DNA of 64,000 nt. Source: Tanypteryx hageni (Eukaryota > Arthropoda > Insecta > Odonata > Petaluridae). The stretch is taken from assembly GCA_028673005.1 (NCBI GenBank), contig CM054113.1, positions 172,902,837 to 172,966,836 of the forward strand. The letters are read 5' to 3'. The notes under the pieces were generated by a model, which was given only the letters and a program-made list of their open reading frames with translations, was not told the origin of the DNA and did no database searches. Below, in pieces: positions 10,250-22,800 of the stretch (position 1 is its first letter; each line of letters begins with the position of its first letter). A program made the position numbers and the translations under genes.

Positions 10250-13145
10250 CTTGTTCATACAGTTTGGAGTTGAAATTTCAGTTTAAAAATTTTATTTTGC
10301 ATTAAGTTTAAATCGCTCGTTGGATTTTTCGTTGTGCTCGCACAGGTAATTTTGAAATTTCTCGTTCCTTCTCCTTGCTGCCATAGTTGCATCGTAACGC
10401 GATTGGAAACAACAGCAACGAAAGTGTTTTGCCGTTCAGTTTAGTCATGAACCTTGAGAGGAATGTTTAAAGGAAAGAATCAACCTGCACACAAACACTT
10501 AACTGCGCTTGAATAAATCTCTGCCATTGGAGGGATATTTTTCTTTGCATCTTCTTTTAAAAAACATCGAAAATGATCGTCAGTTAAAAAATAAATTGAC
10601 TTACGCTTATTAAAGTCGAATCAAAGTTTACTGGGAATCAGTAAATTCGAGTTGGAGTGATGGGATGTAGGGTCATTGTGTAAGCAACCCGGATAGCCAA
10701 AATAGTTAAAAAATCGATTTGCAAACGCATCCGCTATAGACTATCGTTAAAATGATGCGTTTTATCCTTCAAGAATTAGTTTCGAAAGAAGAGAATTCTT
10801 ATTCCACCTGCCATTTATTTTGGTTCTTTTATTTATCGAGTGAATGCGGCCTGCGCATGGATTAACAAGATTCGGCCGCGTTCGTGACACTGAATTTGTG
10901 CATCGCTATTCTACGTAAACGTGCCCGAAAAAATTATAATTTTACTTTAAGAGTAAATCGCTTTCATCGCCTCCGTTATGGAGGATTTGGTCGCTAAATA
11001 TTCATTCTGGTGGAATTGGAGGCTTATCGCAGCCCGAAGGCATGGAATTATTTTCAGCGCAGCGGCATCGATACGGATGTGACGCGGTCGCACTCCTGTC
11101 CATTGCGCACAGGATAAGAAAAATAGGATGAAGTACACTTCGATGGTAAACAAACGTAATCGGACTCCCGCTTACCGATAGCCCTCTGCAGTTGATGTGA
11201 TATTCCCTTCGCGTGCAGCAGCGATCGTCCTGCTTCCGCGTTCCGCTTTCGGATGGAAGCCGTGTTGGGAGGATGTCAGGGAGAAGGTTAAAAGTTATCG
11301 CACTCGTCCTTCCTTTGGCAAGCTGTCTCTTTCAAGCCCTCTCTCTTCATAAACTCGTCCAGTAGTGGGATTTAAAAAAATCCGGATTATCGTTAAGTTT
11401 TTTTGCATAATCCACTAGAGAAGCGTTAATTTACTGGAATTCCATAATCCAGAAACAAGGAAAGAAATAGGCTAGAAAAAATTACGCTATGCTGATTTAT
11501 TAATTTTTTTATTCTTAAACAGCTGTCTCGGCTTTTCGTTCGTATTTTTTGTTGCGAATTCTATTTGATGATCAGGGGATTTTGTGTCGCGTCACGTTTG
11601 AGCTCTCCAATTCCTGTGAAAAGGCTGGTATTATTTTGCTTCTCTCTCTTCTTTCTTCCGTTTTTGACAAACATTGATGCGTAACCTAGCGACAACATCT
11701 CTTTCGTGTTGTTATGAAGAATTATCTGGGATGTTCGAGGTGTACTATCGCAAGTTGGCAGGTAATTCTGGAACTTTTTTTTTATAGAACGCTCCGAGTA
11801 ACGATCCTTATCCAAAGTGAGTCGTTGACTGAAGATATCAAAATAAACGTTGGTCAACTGAAATAACGAGATTCAGAGGGTAATTTGTATCCATTACCAA
11901 TGTATTACGGAATAGTATTTTTTTCATATTCTAACTCGTACCTATATACGACTCGTACATCCTTTACCTTGTTTAACATTCCGATGTATTTTCGCAGCAT
12001 GCAGCTTCATTAGGCGCTTTATTTTTTACTACAATGGGGATAGTCGTTATCGACATTAATTAAAATTAAAAGCCAAGCACCGCGACCTAGAACCATTTTT
12101 CCATTTCCACGTTACGCTCTGTCATCTTAATTCTTTTTCTTTCCGTTCATGGTCTTCTCTTTCCAATATAAATTTCTCCTTTTCTCTTCGATTATCCCTT
12201 CTTTCCTTTATGTTCCTCTATCCCTTTCTCCGTTCGTTCTCGGAGCGCGTCTTATCTCCCCGTCTTCGATCCCATTTCTCCGCTCCTAACCACTCACTTC
12301 ATCTACTCCGCCGAATAACACCGCCAAGTTTTCTCGCACACATCTCCTGGCAAAATCTTCCGAATCCGTCACTCTTTGAGCACTCCAGGAATAAAGAAAA
12401 TAAAAAATTCCACCCGTTTTCGCTTCTTTCTTTTATCTTTATTCATCTCGCTGTCTCCTTCTAACCCCGTCATCTTTTTTCCATGCCTCTCTTATTCTTT
12501 TGCCCGTTTTAATATTTTTTAGCCTATTTTTTAGTTTTTTCTGTCCCTCGATCGCTCATTCTCTCCACCCTTTATCTCCTCTACGTCTCCCTTTCCTCTC
12601 CCCTTCCCACAAAAAACACCCATCTCTTAATCTCGCGCGCGCAACTTTTACAGCACTTTATGCGACAGTTCAATATCTCAACTCATCTCGCTCGCGAAAT
12701 TTTTAAGACTTGAACCCCGCAACCCTCCGTGTAATACCTACATTCCGTCATCCATCCACTGCCATCTCTCATGCCTTCTGATCTTAATGCCGGAGAGGCT
12801 GGAGAGAGAAAAAAGTAACCGAAAAAGCAATGCATCAGGATGATGAATATTATTCTTTTGGTTCGAGTTAATAGAGGAGACCGGGGTCCCTCGGAATTGT
12901 CAGAGGGAAAAAAGGACGAAGAAAACAGCCCTATCCATCGCGTCACGAGGGAGGCGAGGAAAAATAACGCGACATCCATTCGCAGAGATGCGTATTACAT
13001 TTTTTCGAAGGGATCGCTGCGTTCGGTTGGCCTCTCCGTCTTTTAAGTTCTGGTGCTCAGGTCGACTGGCCGAACTGGATCGAACGTGTTATAGGTTGGA
13101 AATGAATAAGGAGATGTTGTGCTTAGTGTATATAGCGTATAGTGA
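10250..13145. other. No gene recognised; CT-rich at 12130-12640
   Basis: No supported gene. 11358-11460 has CCGGATTATCG and CATAATCC words that faintly resemble Tigger/pogo ends but cannot be delimited. 12130-12640 is pyrimidine-rich, and open frames there are composition artefacts. Confidence 0.45.
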
Positions 13146-13150
13146 TTATA

Positions 13151-13296
<146 letters not shown>

Positions 13297-13483
13297 CGTC
13301 GGTCCTTATAGTTCATATCCACCCGTAAACACGAGCGGGAAATATTTCATGGTTGCGGTTTTTCAGTCCAGTATAATTCTCTTCATTCTCATTCTTTGGA
13401 GCACATTCTCACAGAAGCTTTGCGGTGCGATTAAAGCCTACACGACTGCATTGGATCGTACGTTCTTCCAATAGGCCTTAGGC

Positions 13484-13821
13484 CAGTGGTGCCCAACCTA
13501 CTACGGCCCGCGGGCCGAATGCGGCTCGCAAAAGGTTTTTGTGCAGTCCGCGAAGCTATAACAAAAAGTAATCCGAAAAATTTAACAAACAAATTCATAC
13601 ATTTCTACGAAAATTTTGTTAATAAAACTTTTAATATTGATATGTTAACTATAAAAACCTTACTTAGAATTGATTTTCAATTATATGGCACCACAGAATA
13701 TATACTTAGGTAACTTCCAATTTAAACTCTAATCTGGCCCGCTGAAGAATCGGCAACTTGCAGTGTGGCCCGCCGAAGGAATCACAACCACCGATGCTGC
13801 CCGGTATTGAAAAAGGTCGGG
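13484..13821. mobile_element. hAT-type MITE, first of an abutting pair
   Basis: The left end is CAGTGGTGCCCAACCTACTA followed by CGGCCCGCGG. The right part carries two GGCCCGC blocks (near 13736 and 13766) and ends GAAAAAGGTCGGG. Identical 8-bp repeats CCTTAGGC flank it at 13476-13483 and 13822-13829. Read inward, the right end (CCCGACCTTT) matches the left end only from its seventh base, so the right terminus looks eroded by a few bases although the direct repeat is intact. The 338-bp body is AT-rich and non-coding. Confidence 0.7.
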
Positions 13822-13829
13822 CCTTAGGC

Positions 13830-14895
13830 CAGTGGTCTTCAAACTTCGAGAGGCTGCGGAGACCTTTTAGCTAATTAAAATTTTTGAGGAGCCCTAAGAG
13901 GGCTGTTAGAAAGTGCTCCGAAAAAACAGGAGAAAAAATATTATAAAAATAAATTATTCATACAAACAAACAAATAAAAAAGTATAGTCAAATTTAACAT
14001 TTAATTAACAATTTACAAGCTAACAATTCAATAGCAATATTTAGTGGCTAGGATGAGCTTGCTTTTCATTGCAAAGCAAATTAAAATTTGGTGAAATTGT
14101 TGTTATTTGCAAGCGCATGTCCTTTTCTGCATCTAGTCTATTCCTATATTTAGTTTTGGTTGCCATATAAAGAAAAAAAGATCGTTCACAGAGATATGTA
14201 GTTACAAAAGGCATAAAATATTTCGAAGCACGTTTTGAAATATCTGGATATTCCTTAAAAGTCTGAAGCCAAAAATTCATTTTTTCAACTTGATGAGACA
14301 CTTTTTAATGTGGAATTAACTGAAATATTAATTAACTGTTCTCTTTCTTTTATTGGTAATTCATTTGTACCATCAGATACAAAAATGGATTTAGAACCTA
14401 ATCTCATGTTTCCAATGGTGTTGGAAAATATTCTCGAAATGTTTTACATAAGTCAGACAAGTGTTCAATCATTATACATATTTTTAACGATTTCATTGAG
14501 AGTAGCTTCTTTAGTTATCAAGAAATCATATAACTTTGGAAAACATGCTAAATTTCGCTTAGAAACACAATCTACCCAATAGTTTGAGTTTTAATATAAT
14601 TGACTGAAAAATATTCGTTTGATCCTTGTAATGAAACAGTTCATTTAAGTGCGAGAAAATATCTGCAAGGTATGCCATAATTTGTAAGCAACGTACATGA
14701 TTTAACTAAACGACTCTCCACCAACCAACTTAACTTTGCTATGAATATATATAACTGTACATACGATTAGTAAATGTTTATTTTAACAATATCATATATG
14801 ATTTTATTACTTGTTTTTTATATTATTTTTTCTTTAATCGGTGAATCACTTCGCGGAGCCCCAGAAAAGGTTCCGCGGAGCACAGTTAAACACTG
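13830..14895 (-). mobile_element. hAT transposon (ZBED5/SCAND3-like), internally deleted
   Basis: Begins CAGTGGTCTTCAAAC and ends with CACTG, flanked by CCTTAGGC at 13822-13829 and 14896-14903. The 1066-bp body contains the end of a transposase gene on the minus strand (separate entry) but is far too short for a full hAT gene, so it is a deletion derivative of an autonomous element. Its left flanking repeat is also the right flanking repeat of 13484-13821. Confidence 0.8.
14041..14582 (-). pseudogene. C-terminal part of a ZBED5/SCAND3-like hAT transposase
   Basis: An 86-codon minus-strand frame (14301 to 14041) matches the hAT C-terminal dimerisation region of ZBED5/SCAND3-type transposases. 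Visible motifs are YPDISKRASKYFMPFVTTYL, CERSFF, KTKYRNRLDAEKDMRLQIT and a terminal KQAHPSH before the stop; the family pattern is LPFATTYLCExxFSxL, then KTKYRNRLxxExDLRLALT. Upstream, around 14420-14301, a second frame gives SDGTNELPIKEREQLINIS, like the segment before that domain, and there are stops near 14470-14440. The BED finger and most of the catalytic core are missing. It cannot make a working transposase. Confidence 0.75.
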
Positions 14896-14903
14896 CCTTA
14901 GGC

Positions 14904-17586
14904 CATCGGGTGGCCATGAGACATTCAAAACGTTCGTCTATGAAAATTGGATCCTGATTATTTTACGACTCTATTAGCTTCAAAATGATTTAAGCTCTGT
15001 CAGCCTTAAATAAATCGAATTTTTTAAGCTATATTGATCGTTTTTCGTTAAAAATGGAGATAAAAGTTTTTATTTTTATATGTACTATGTACTATAGTAA
15101 AATTACTGCGGATCAGAAAATACATTTCTATTGTTAGTAGGTCTCAGATAAAGAAGTTGAAAATCTATGCACTACGCCACGTTCATCCCTCCTCTTCACC
15201 GTAAGCCCAAATCTGTCCAAAAACCGTCCCGTACCGAAATCTTGACCCATGACCTCTCTCCCTCCCTCACCCTCTGCATATATATGTGTGTGTGTGTGTG
15301 TGTGTATGCACGGGGTCGGAGCCGCACGACCGATTGCCTCTTGATTAATGCACGACGCTCGTCGCACGGTTCCGGTGGACAGGGGTTACTCTGGACGCGG
15401 AGGTAGTTGGAGTGCAGGGGAGAGAGAGAGGCCGAGCAAACGATGGAGGAGGGAGGGAGAGAGGGAGGGATGCACGGAGGTGCCTCCCTCTGCCTCTTCT
15501 CTTTGGAGGTTACGTGTGTGGGCTTGTTGCCGCCGCCACTCTCGACTGGGAGGGGCCCGTCGAAACGTGTGGGTGAGTCCGCGCGGTGCCGCCACCCCTC
15601 ACCACGATCGATGCCAGATCGAAGCAGGGTAGGGCCGAATGGGGTGGAGGCGGTGGTGGTGGGGCAGGAGGGGTGGAAGGAGGGCCTTTAGATGGGACGG
15701 ATAGCCGTTCGGTACTTCTCCCTGCCCCTTCGGCCGGAATAACATCATCCATCTCGTTCCTCGCTCTCTCTCTCTCTATGCCGTCCGTCTCTCTCTCTCT
15801 GTCGGAGGCGTCGCGGAAAAAACCCCGCGTCCTGGAGAGCGAGGAGGCGTGTGATAACGGCGTCATAGACTGCGGCCACGGGTGCGTTTATTTTTTTCAT
15901 TTCACGGCGTCATAGAGTCTGGAGATGGTGGGTTATGGAGCGGGTGACGGGGGAGAGAGCGGCGAACCTTAGGGGGGTTTTGGTGTCGTTCGTTGGGGCA
16001 AATGTTCGTGACGGGGGTCGGAGGGGTGTGACGGGTGGTGTTGCTATGGAGCGTGAAGTACACGAGACGAATTTTTTTTTCATGTCTTTCGAACTTGTGA
16101 GTGTCGGCATATGTTATCCGCTAGAAAGTAGTGGAGTCTGTCTTATGTTCGTTTTATTAACGCTCGTAATGCCAAGGTAATTTTTTAGAACAGGTTATAT
16201 CAGAGATAGGTACTTTGAGCCCAAAAACTAAAAACAAATTTAACCGTTTTTAAGTATTTATTCAAATGGAAAAGATTTTAAGTTTAGAGATTAAATTACA
16301 ATAAAATGTCTTTTTATTTATACTATTTGTTCTTTGTTCATAAATCCACAATGATTGTTAGCTCATCTCTACGAATCGGCACTCGTCCTTTCATCAGCCG
16401 TTGTAAATGATTGTTTTTCGACGCTGCCGCGGACATAGCGCTGACCACAGTAGCAAAAGATGGTCTTCTTATGGTATTTAGTTTTTTTGCTGCACAGAAG
16501 CGACCTCTGCCAAGGTAGGGGTACTTCTTGCCCAGTGTAGTGTATTAAAAATAATAAAACTACATAGGAAAAAGACATGATAGCATTTTTAAGTGACAAC
16601 AAAATTTTGCACTATTCAGTCCGTATTTTAACAAGGCGAAATATCGATAGTTAATAAATGGTGAATTGTCTTCATAGTTCGTCTGGTACGTTTAAGTTAG
16701 TTGAGACAAAAAAAAACTAATCCCTGTTACTTGTTCTCAGGATTGAAACAATATCTGTCTTTTCTTACACATTCAACGATACCAAGCAAAGAGAAGGGAG
16801 TAGTACCGCGTAGTCATTTCGCACCATGTTTTGTTAAGGAACTCTTTCGTAATTTGCGTAGGTGTGTGTATACCTTCAGTCAAATAAGGAAAGTTTTAAT
16901 CCATTATTATTGTTAGTATCGAAAATATTTCTCATTTTCCCCGACGAGTGAGTTCCATCCATTTATACGTATCCCTTCATCAAGGGGAATAAGGGAATGT
17001 AGTATGTTATCCTGTGTGCTCTTTGAGCCCTCGCTGAAACTTCCTAACGTTAGAATAAAAAAGTTAAGCTGGTTATCGAGATTCTTTTAGATTGTATAAA
17101 TTAACGAAGGAATCAAAAGATGTAGAGATGGGGTGAAGTGTGGTGGGGACCTTTTGAGGCCCGACGATAAATACTTGAGCCGTGGAAGCTAATTTCGAAT
17201 CTAGAAGCTCTTAACTTTGTAAAAATAAATACGTAATAGCAACAATGAATTATGCACTACGCTATATGTATATTTTATGTTACACATATTTGTAGCATTC
17301 TTTCCTTGCGAAGATTTAGGATAAATAAGTAAATTCTTGTCAGCTTTTTAGCGCCTTTTTCTAAAGAAAATCGCTTGCGTTCAGTTTGTCCGACCATGGG
17401 CAATATCTGTGGAATCGTCCAAACTAGAGACCCAAATTTTCAGGATAAGTCGGTTTATATGAGGGCTAGGTAAAAATTTGGCAGATCTAAGATCGGCGGC
17501 TAGGGAATAATCGCAAATTCCTCGAGTGGAATTCATCTTAGAAAAAGATGATATTTTCCAGGAAATCATCCATGGATGAAACGTTG
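14904..17586. other. No gene recognised; (TG)n and GC-rich low-complexity stretch
   Basis: No supported gene. A short TG microsatellite is at 15282-15306. 15400-15900 is GC-rich with GA-rich and GGT/GGC runs; open frames there overlap on both strands and look compositional. 16200-17580 is AT-rich without recognisable repeat ends. Confidence 0.45.
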
Positions 17587-17587
17587 T

Positions 17588-17655
17588 AATGGATAGCGCA
17601 GCGGATTTTTAAAATCCAAGTACAGGGGGTTTATTTCGCGGGAGGTTATTTTTAA
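17588..17655 (+). repeat. Possible tRNA-derived SINE head
   Basis: TAGCGCAGCGG at 17594-17604 is a near-consensus box A. It is followed about 30 bp later by GGGGGTTTATTTCGCGG, a possible badly worn box B. Only the box A is convincing, so this may be an old SINE head or a chance match. Confidence 0.3.
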
Positions 17656-17659
17656 ATAT

Positions 17660-18490
17660 CGAATTTTTCATTTTTTTAATTTCTGTTGTCTTTTGGCAAG
17701 ACACAATATTTATTTACGGTAGTGTTTGTGAAAAAAGAAAAAAGCGCCTCATATAATTTTCTCTGCAATTCTTCCCTTACTTGCTAAGTGCATCTTCCTT
17801 CGGCGCTTTAAGAAGGCGATGGAGAGAGATGGAAAAATTCTTCCCACGGGACCGTCTCCATCTTCTGTGTTAATTTCTTATCTTCTTCGTGTAATTCTCT
17901 TTCCCTATCTCGACCACTGTCCGCGGCTACTCCTGTCCGCAACTCCTCCATGTGGAGAAATCTCCGTTGACCACATCCATATCTCGTGGCGGTTCACCTC
18001 CCTCCTCCGACGCAAACGTGCACAGGCGCACACACACACTTAGACACACAAATGCGCTCATGCATGCTCCCTCCCCCTCACACACGATGGAGATCGAGGT
18101 ATGGATGGAGGCGTTACGAGAGATCGTATTCCGTTCGGACTATTGCGTGGTGAAAGCCCCTATCCTTTTCCTCCTCCGCCATCCTGATCTCAGCCATCGA
18201 TAGAAATCGCGGGACAGGCGCTAATGCCACGTCAAAGCCGATTGAAGGGGTTTTGACGTAATCCGGCTTGGGTTCGCTTTTCTCCCTCTCCCTAACGGAT
18301 CCCTCGCCCTCTCGTCCCATCTCCGCCTCCCCATACCACTCGTAAGGGCGAGGTTTCCCCCTCATTTTGGACGAGATTTATCGTCGCCGAAACACTTTGT
18401 GTACGAAGGATCACGCGTCACGCCCGGAGTAAATTGAGTGCCGATGGGAAGCTGGGCGGCGAAACGGATCGTATATATTCCCGTATCTTC
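17660..18490. other. No gene recognised
   Basis: Mixed CT-rich sequence with a small CA-rich run near 18027-18050. Open frames on both strands overlap without recognisable motifs. Confidence 0.45.
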
Positions 18491-18494
18491 TTCT

Positions 18495-18570
18495 CCGATA
18501 GGGGATGGGAATCGAACTGTTGATTCCTGCGCGCGAGGAACCCCTCCGCTAGGCTACGTAAACTGACGCT
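18495..18570 (-). repeat. tRNA-derived SINE or tRNA pseudogene, minus strand
   Basis: On the minus strand, TAGCCTAGCGGAGGGG (18541-18556) is a good box A, and AGTTCGATTCCC (18507-18518) is a near-perfect box B at tRNA spacing. The T stem and acceptor stem do not pair properly when the arms are laid out, so I read it as the head of a SINE or a tRNA pseudogene rather than an active tRNA. Confidence 0.55.
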
Positions 18571-18574
18571 TATG

Positions 18575-19675
18575 ATATACGGCGAAGGAAGGGGTAAATA
18601 AATGTTGTAGGCCGGAGAAGGTTGGCATGGAAACGCTAGCCAAATCCTCGCCCAGATCGCTCCGGAGGATGGGAGCCTCATTCATCGCGTAAGCCAATCG
18701 GGATTTGCGGTTTCGTAGTCTAGGTAAGAGGTATTTTTTTCGGATGCGTTCTAAATCTATTAATCGATTCGGATGTGTGCGAGGTATCGCAGGGGGCTGT
18801 ATCGACCCATCCGTCCCTGGTTTTTACGTCATTTGGATCAATTTTTTAAATTACATATGCGAAACTGTGGGATCGAAGGCTTGGAATCAGTAAGTTTGAG
18901 TTAGCTGCTAAGATAAATTGAACTCTTTGAAACATGGTTGAATGAAAAGATATTTTCTGGAATCATCGCCGCAGGCTTAAAATGAATTTGCTACTCACGG
19001 TCGTCTAGGAGATGTATGTACCCGATAGTGTATTATATTGCAACCGTGTCTCTATTATTAGAACTCCATCGACCCTAATATTCGATAGTTTAACCCTCTT
19101 GCAATTTATTCGATGTATATCGAACTTTTGCGACTCTATATTTTTAAATAATATAGCCTTCTTCTCGAAGCCCTATCCAGCCACAATCTCACAAGCTTGA
19201 GCATTCTTTCACAGACATTTGAAAATGAAAGCGTTTATTGCTTCTTAGAAACTGCTATCCAATCGAGCAACGGTGAACGCATTCTGACATATCAGAAAAA
19301 GCGATGCGAGAAGTATTGGCGATTTGGAAGGAATCGATACTATTTCTTTTTCTCTTCAACCCGACAAAATTACGAACCGGATCGAACGCGCCTCACCGTC
19401 ATATACCTCGACGGTAGATTTAAAATAATAAAATTCGAATAATAAACTCAAAAATACTGTAGGAGCCTACGGGCGGATTAATTATTTAAAGATGGAGACT
19501 AATATTTCTCTGTCGTTTTTCACTCGAGTAGTCATTTTTGTATATTTGGGGAAGAGGTCTCCTCCAGCAATGGGAGAGAAGTAGGGAGTGGGTGGGGAGA
19601 ATCGAACGAAGAGGCGGGAAATGTAAGGGGCATATGAATTGGGGAAGAACGGGGGCGGAAAGATGGTAAAGTAGG
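18575..19675. other. No gene recognised
   Basis: Mixed-composition sequence. Frames of 62-81 codons near 18705, 19012 and 19197 have no recognisable domain. Confidence 0.45.
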
Positions 19676-19678
19676 AGT

Positions 19679-19757
19679 ATATATAAATAAATAAATAAAT
19701 ATATATATATATATATATACATACATACATATACACTGACATACATACATATATTCC
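19679..19757. repeat. Compound AAAT/TA/CATA microsatellite
   Basis: AAAT repeats pass into TA repeats and then CATA repeats, with a small interruption near 19733-19740. Tyr/Ile-rich frames on the minus strand are translations of this repeat. Confidence 0.9.
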
Positions 19758-20014
19758 GCATTCATTAACCTTTCGTAAGAGCTGCCGTGGCAACTTTGCC
19801 ACTCGATGAAACATTCATATGCCCGCCGAGAAGACAATGGCGAAAGAGCGAGATGTAGGGAAAGAAAAGGGGGGAGAGCAGAGGGTTCTGGCAAGGAGGG
19901 CACTCGAAATCCATTTCTGCACTGTGGCTACGGAGTTGTCTCTCTGCGGATGGCCCTTCCATTTGAGGAGGAATAAAATATCCGAAGGGAAATAGAAATC
20001 GGAGAGCTATAGGG

Positions 20015-20289
20015 CAGGGGTGACCAAACCGCGGCTCGCGAGCCGTATGCGGCTCTTTTAATGTCCATTCAGAGGCGTGTCAACGTTTTTAACTACAGAA
20101 CACAGTGACGTATAGCAACTTGTGGTATGGTGGGGTTACTCACGGGACATACATATCTGAATTGCTTCGGATATAGGTTATGTTTAATTCTTCGTAAATT
20201 TATGAGTACGGCATGTGTATCATGTGGCTCTCGAACTTCTAAAGATAATCGTATGCGGCTCCGAGGGCAAGTAAATTTGGCCACCCCTG
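20015..20289. mobile_element. hAT-type MITE
   Basis: Terminal inverted repeats CAGGGGTGACCAAACCG (left) and CAGGGGTGGCCAAATTTAC (read inward from the right) bound 275 bp. The flanking octamers CTATAGGG (20007-20014) and CTATAGAG (20290-20297) differ at one base. Subterminal GCGGCTC blocks occur at both ends (near 20032 and 20255). No coding capacity. The ends are better preserved than those of the 4237 element, suggesting a younger insertion. Confidence 0.85.
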
Positions 20290-20441
20290 CTATAGAGGAA
20301 GGCGGCCGGAAATCTGTGATTCGAATCGGGTGATATTGATTAGAGGAAGGTGTATGAGCAGGGGTGGTAGGGAAGTGTTAATAGAAAGTAAATTTTGGTC
20401 GAGAATACATTCTGTTCCACGGATGAGTGGCATTGTCAAGC

Positions 20442-20983
20442 CAGTGTTGTCAATCTAGCGACGTCAGGTTCGATTTAGCACCTAAAAATACTATAGCGAC
20501 CATTGTCAAAGCTAGCGAATCGATTTAACTATCTAGCTAATTCTAGCTATTGCCTAAAATTACGGCATCTGTGTTCATACTAAACACGATAAAGAAAATT
20601 GAAAAGCGATAATGTATATTGATAAGCAGAAGATTCGGGAATACCCGATTAGGAAAGAATGTTTTCGTTGGAAGCTACTTACACTATCATATACACCATG
20701 TCGGCTATACTTCTGTAAATAACATTTGTTGGAATAACACTAACATAACATCGCCTTCAGAAAATATTTTGTTGTAGAATGACTGCCATATTTTCAAATG
20801 TGAAAATTCTAATCTTACCGCGCGTTTCGCGAGTTATACGACATTAAACGTAACCATCCATGATTTAATGTGAGAGGTTTTCATGCTTAATAACAGAGCA
20901 CTGTTGCTTATTTCCTAGCAAATTTCTAGCAACCACAAAGATGTGGTTTAGCAACTTACTGAAAAAAATAATTTGCAGCATTG
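20442..20983. mobile_element. hAT-type non-autonomous element with CTAGC-rich ends
   Basis: Identical octamers TGTCAAGC flank it at 20434-20441 and 20984-20991. The ends are CAGTGTTGTCAATCTAGCGA (left) and CAATGCTGCAAA (read inward from the right). CTAGC/TAGCAA words recur within 100 bp of both ends (for example 20506, 20532, 20920, 20949), as in hAT families whose ends contain repeated 'TAGCGACT'-type motifs. The 542-bp interior is AT-rich and non-coding. Confidence 0.8.
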
Positions 20984-20991
20984 TGTCAAGC

Positions 20992-22800
20992 ATTCTAAAA
21001 AATATCTCGCATGCAGTAATTCCTTGAGAGATGCTACATTTGGGAAATTTTATTTAAAAAAAAAATCTACGGCTCAAGTTTTGATCGTATGTATAATCTT
21101 AATGCGTGTAGCATTAGTTTGAAACGCATTTTTTCTTACTCGAAACACAATTACACTTATCCACTTTTTGTCAAAACAAAGAAGAAAATGTTCAATTTTT
21201 TTGACCGACTCTGCAGGTGTTTCGGGAGAGATGCGCCAGCTGTGGGAAGATGTCTCAGAAGGGATAAAATTCATATATATCTGAAAAAACAAAGTCTTCA
21301 GAGTCCAATAATAGCGCATAGAAATTAAATTTAATCCAAAAATATATAACCTCCCCTTTTATTTCAATTTACCTCTCACAAAAGAAACAAAATGAGCATT
21401 TCTTCCGCGCCTCGCCCCTCGTAATTACGCGAGTACTTATTTTGTTAATGGCTTACCCAAGAAAATATTTTTAAAATAACCTCGCGTAAAGCAACTGACC
21501 CGCATCGTTATAAAAGAAAAAAACTTTACGATGTTCTTTTTTCGTGACTGCAGAGAAATTTCACCTGGAAAAGTTGTGCACGAGAATAAAAGCACGGAAG
21601 ATATTTTGCCTAACTTGCAAGGAAAAAAGGGCGGAATTCTAATTATATAAATAATATACGGAAATCTAGTAGTCATAAAAAGGTAGGCGAACCATTTGCA
21701 CAATTCGGTTTCCAAATAGTTCCCCATCGTCGTTGATATTTTAAAAGGAGCTCACTAAAGGCCGTAGAGTAGCGTGCGTTTTTAATGCGATTTATTCGCT
21801 AAAATCCATCAAATGAGCAAGATGTTACACAAAAATGTTTTTGTTGTCTGGAATGTGCTCTCTCTAAACGAGAAATTAAATTTTACGCGAAAAGCTGAAA
21901 AATCTCACCCTTTAACTATTCAGAAATAGCTTACATGAAGACGTTATTATGCAGCAGCTCGCGTAATCTGGGTCTAATGCGATGCCGTGTTAAGACGGCT
22001 AGATGCTCATCTTTAAATAATTTCGACGTTGATGAGAAGCTGACCCGAAACGAAATTCCGCAAGGTGCTTCTTTTTCGCGAATAATTGATCATTAAAGCG
22101 GGGCAGGAAAACAGTTTCCGTAGCCATTTTCCATTTAATAAAAAAATTAAAGGATTGTATAAAGTACACACCGTCTCTCAGTGAGTAAAAAAGGAATCAC
22201 GGAGGCCGGCGCCGTTGAAAATAAAAGCGCAAAATATATGCGGGGAGAAAAACTATCCCGTAGGAAAAAACCTCGGTCGAAGTAACGCGTATTTAAAAAA
22301 GCCTGACTAATGAGGGATGTGCTCCGCATTCTCAGGTAACGAGATTTTATTTTCATCTCTTTCTCCGTCTGTCTCTCTCGCCCTCGGTGCTTCTGCTCGA
22401 ACCCCTCATCAAATTGGACCAATTCTCATCGAGATACACTCTTCGCTCTGGAAAAAATTAAACAACAGCTTCTCCCTCTGTATCTCTGGCTTTGTGCTTT
22501 TCTAATCTCTCCTCTCTCTTTCTCTCTCTCTTTTAATTAATTTGTTTTTAATATGTAAATATTGTAATTATATGACGCAAGGGCTAAATGTAAGAAGGGA
22601 CTAATAGTCTCAGTTTCGCCCTAAATAAAGTCGTTTGTCTGTGTCTCTCAGCAGCACGAAAAAATTAAAGCCAAAAAAGATTTCTAATGTCGAGAAGGCC
22701 GTCCTCTCTCTTTCTCTCTCGTAACGTACTCATTGCAACATTTAGGTGGAGAGGAAGAGGGGGAGGGAATAGAAAAAAGGAAGTAAAAAAAATTGCTAAT
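20992..22800. other. No gene recognised
   Basis: AT-rich sequence. Open frames at 21074-21328 and 21437-21727 show no domain. 22510-22530 is a short CT run. No repeat ends recognised. Confidence 0.45.

Noticed and set aside
11358..11460. Possible Tigger/pogo fragment
   Set aside because: Only short CCGGATTATCG and CATAATCC words; no terminal repeat or TA duplication could be placed.
18495..18570. Functional tRNA gene
   Set aside because: Box A and box B are good, but the T and acceptor stems do not pair. Called SINE or pseudogene instead.
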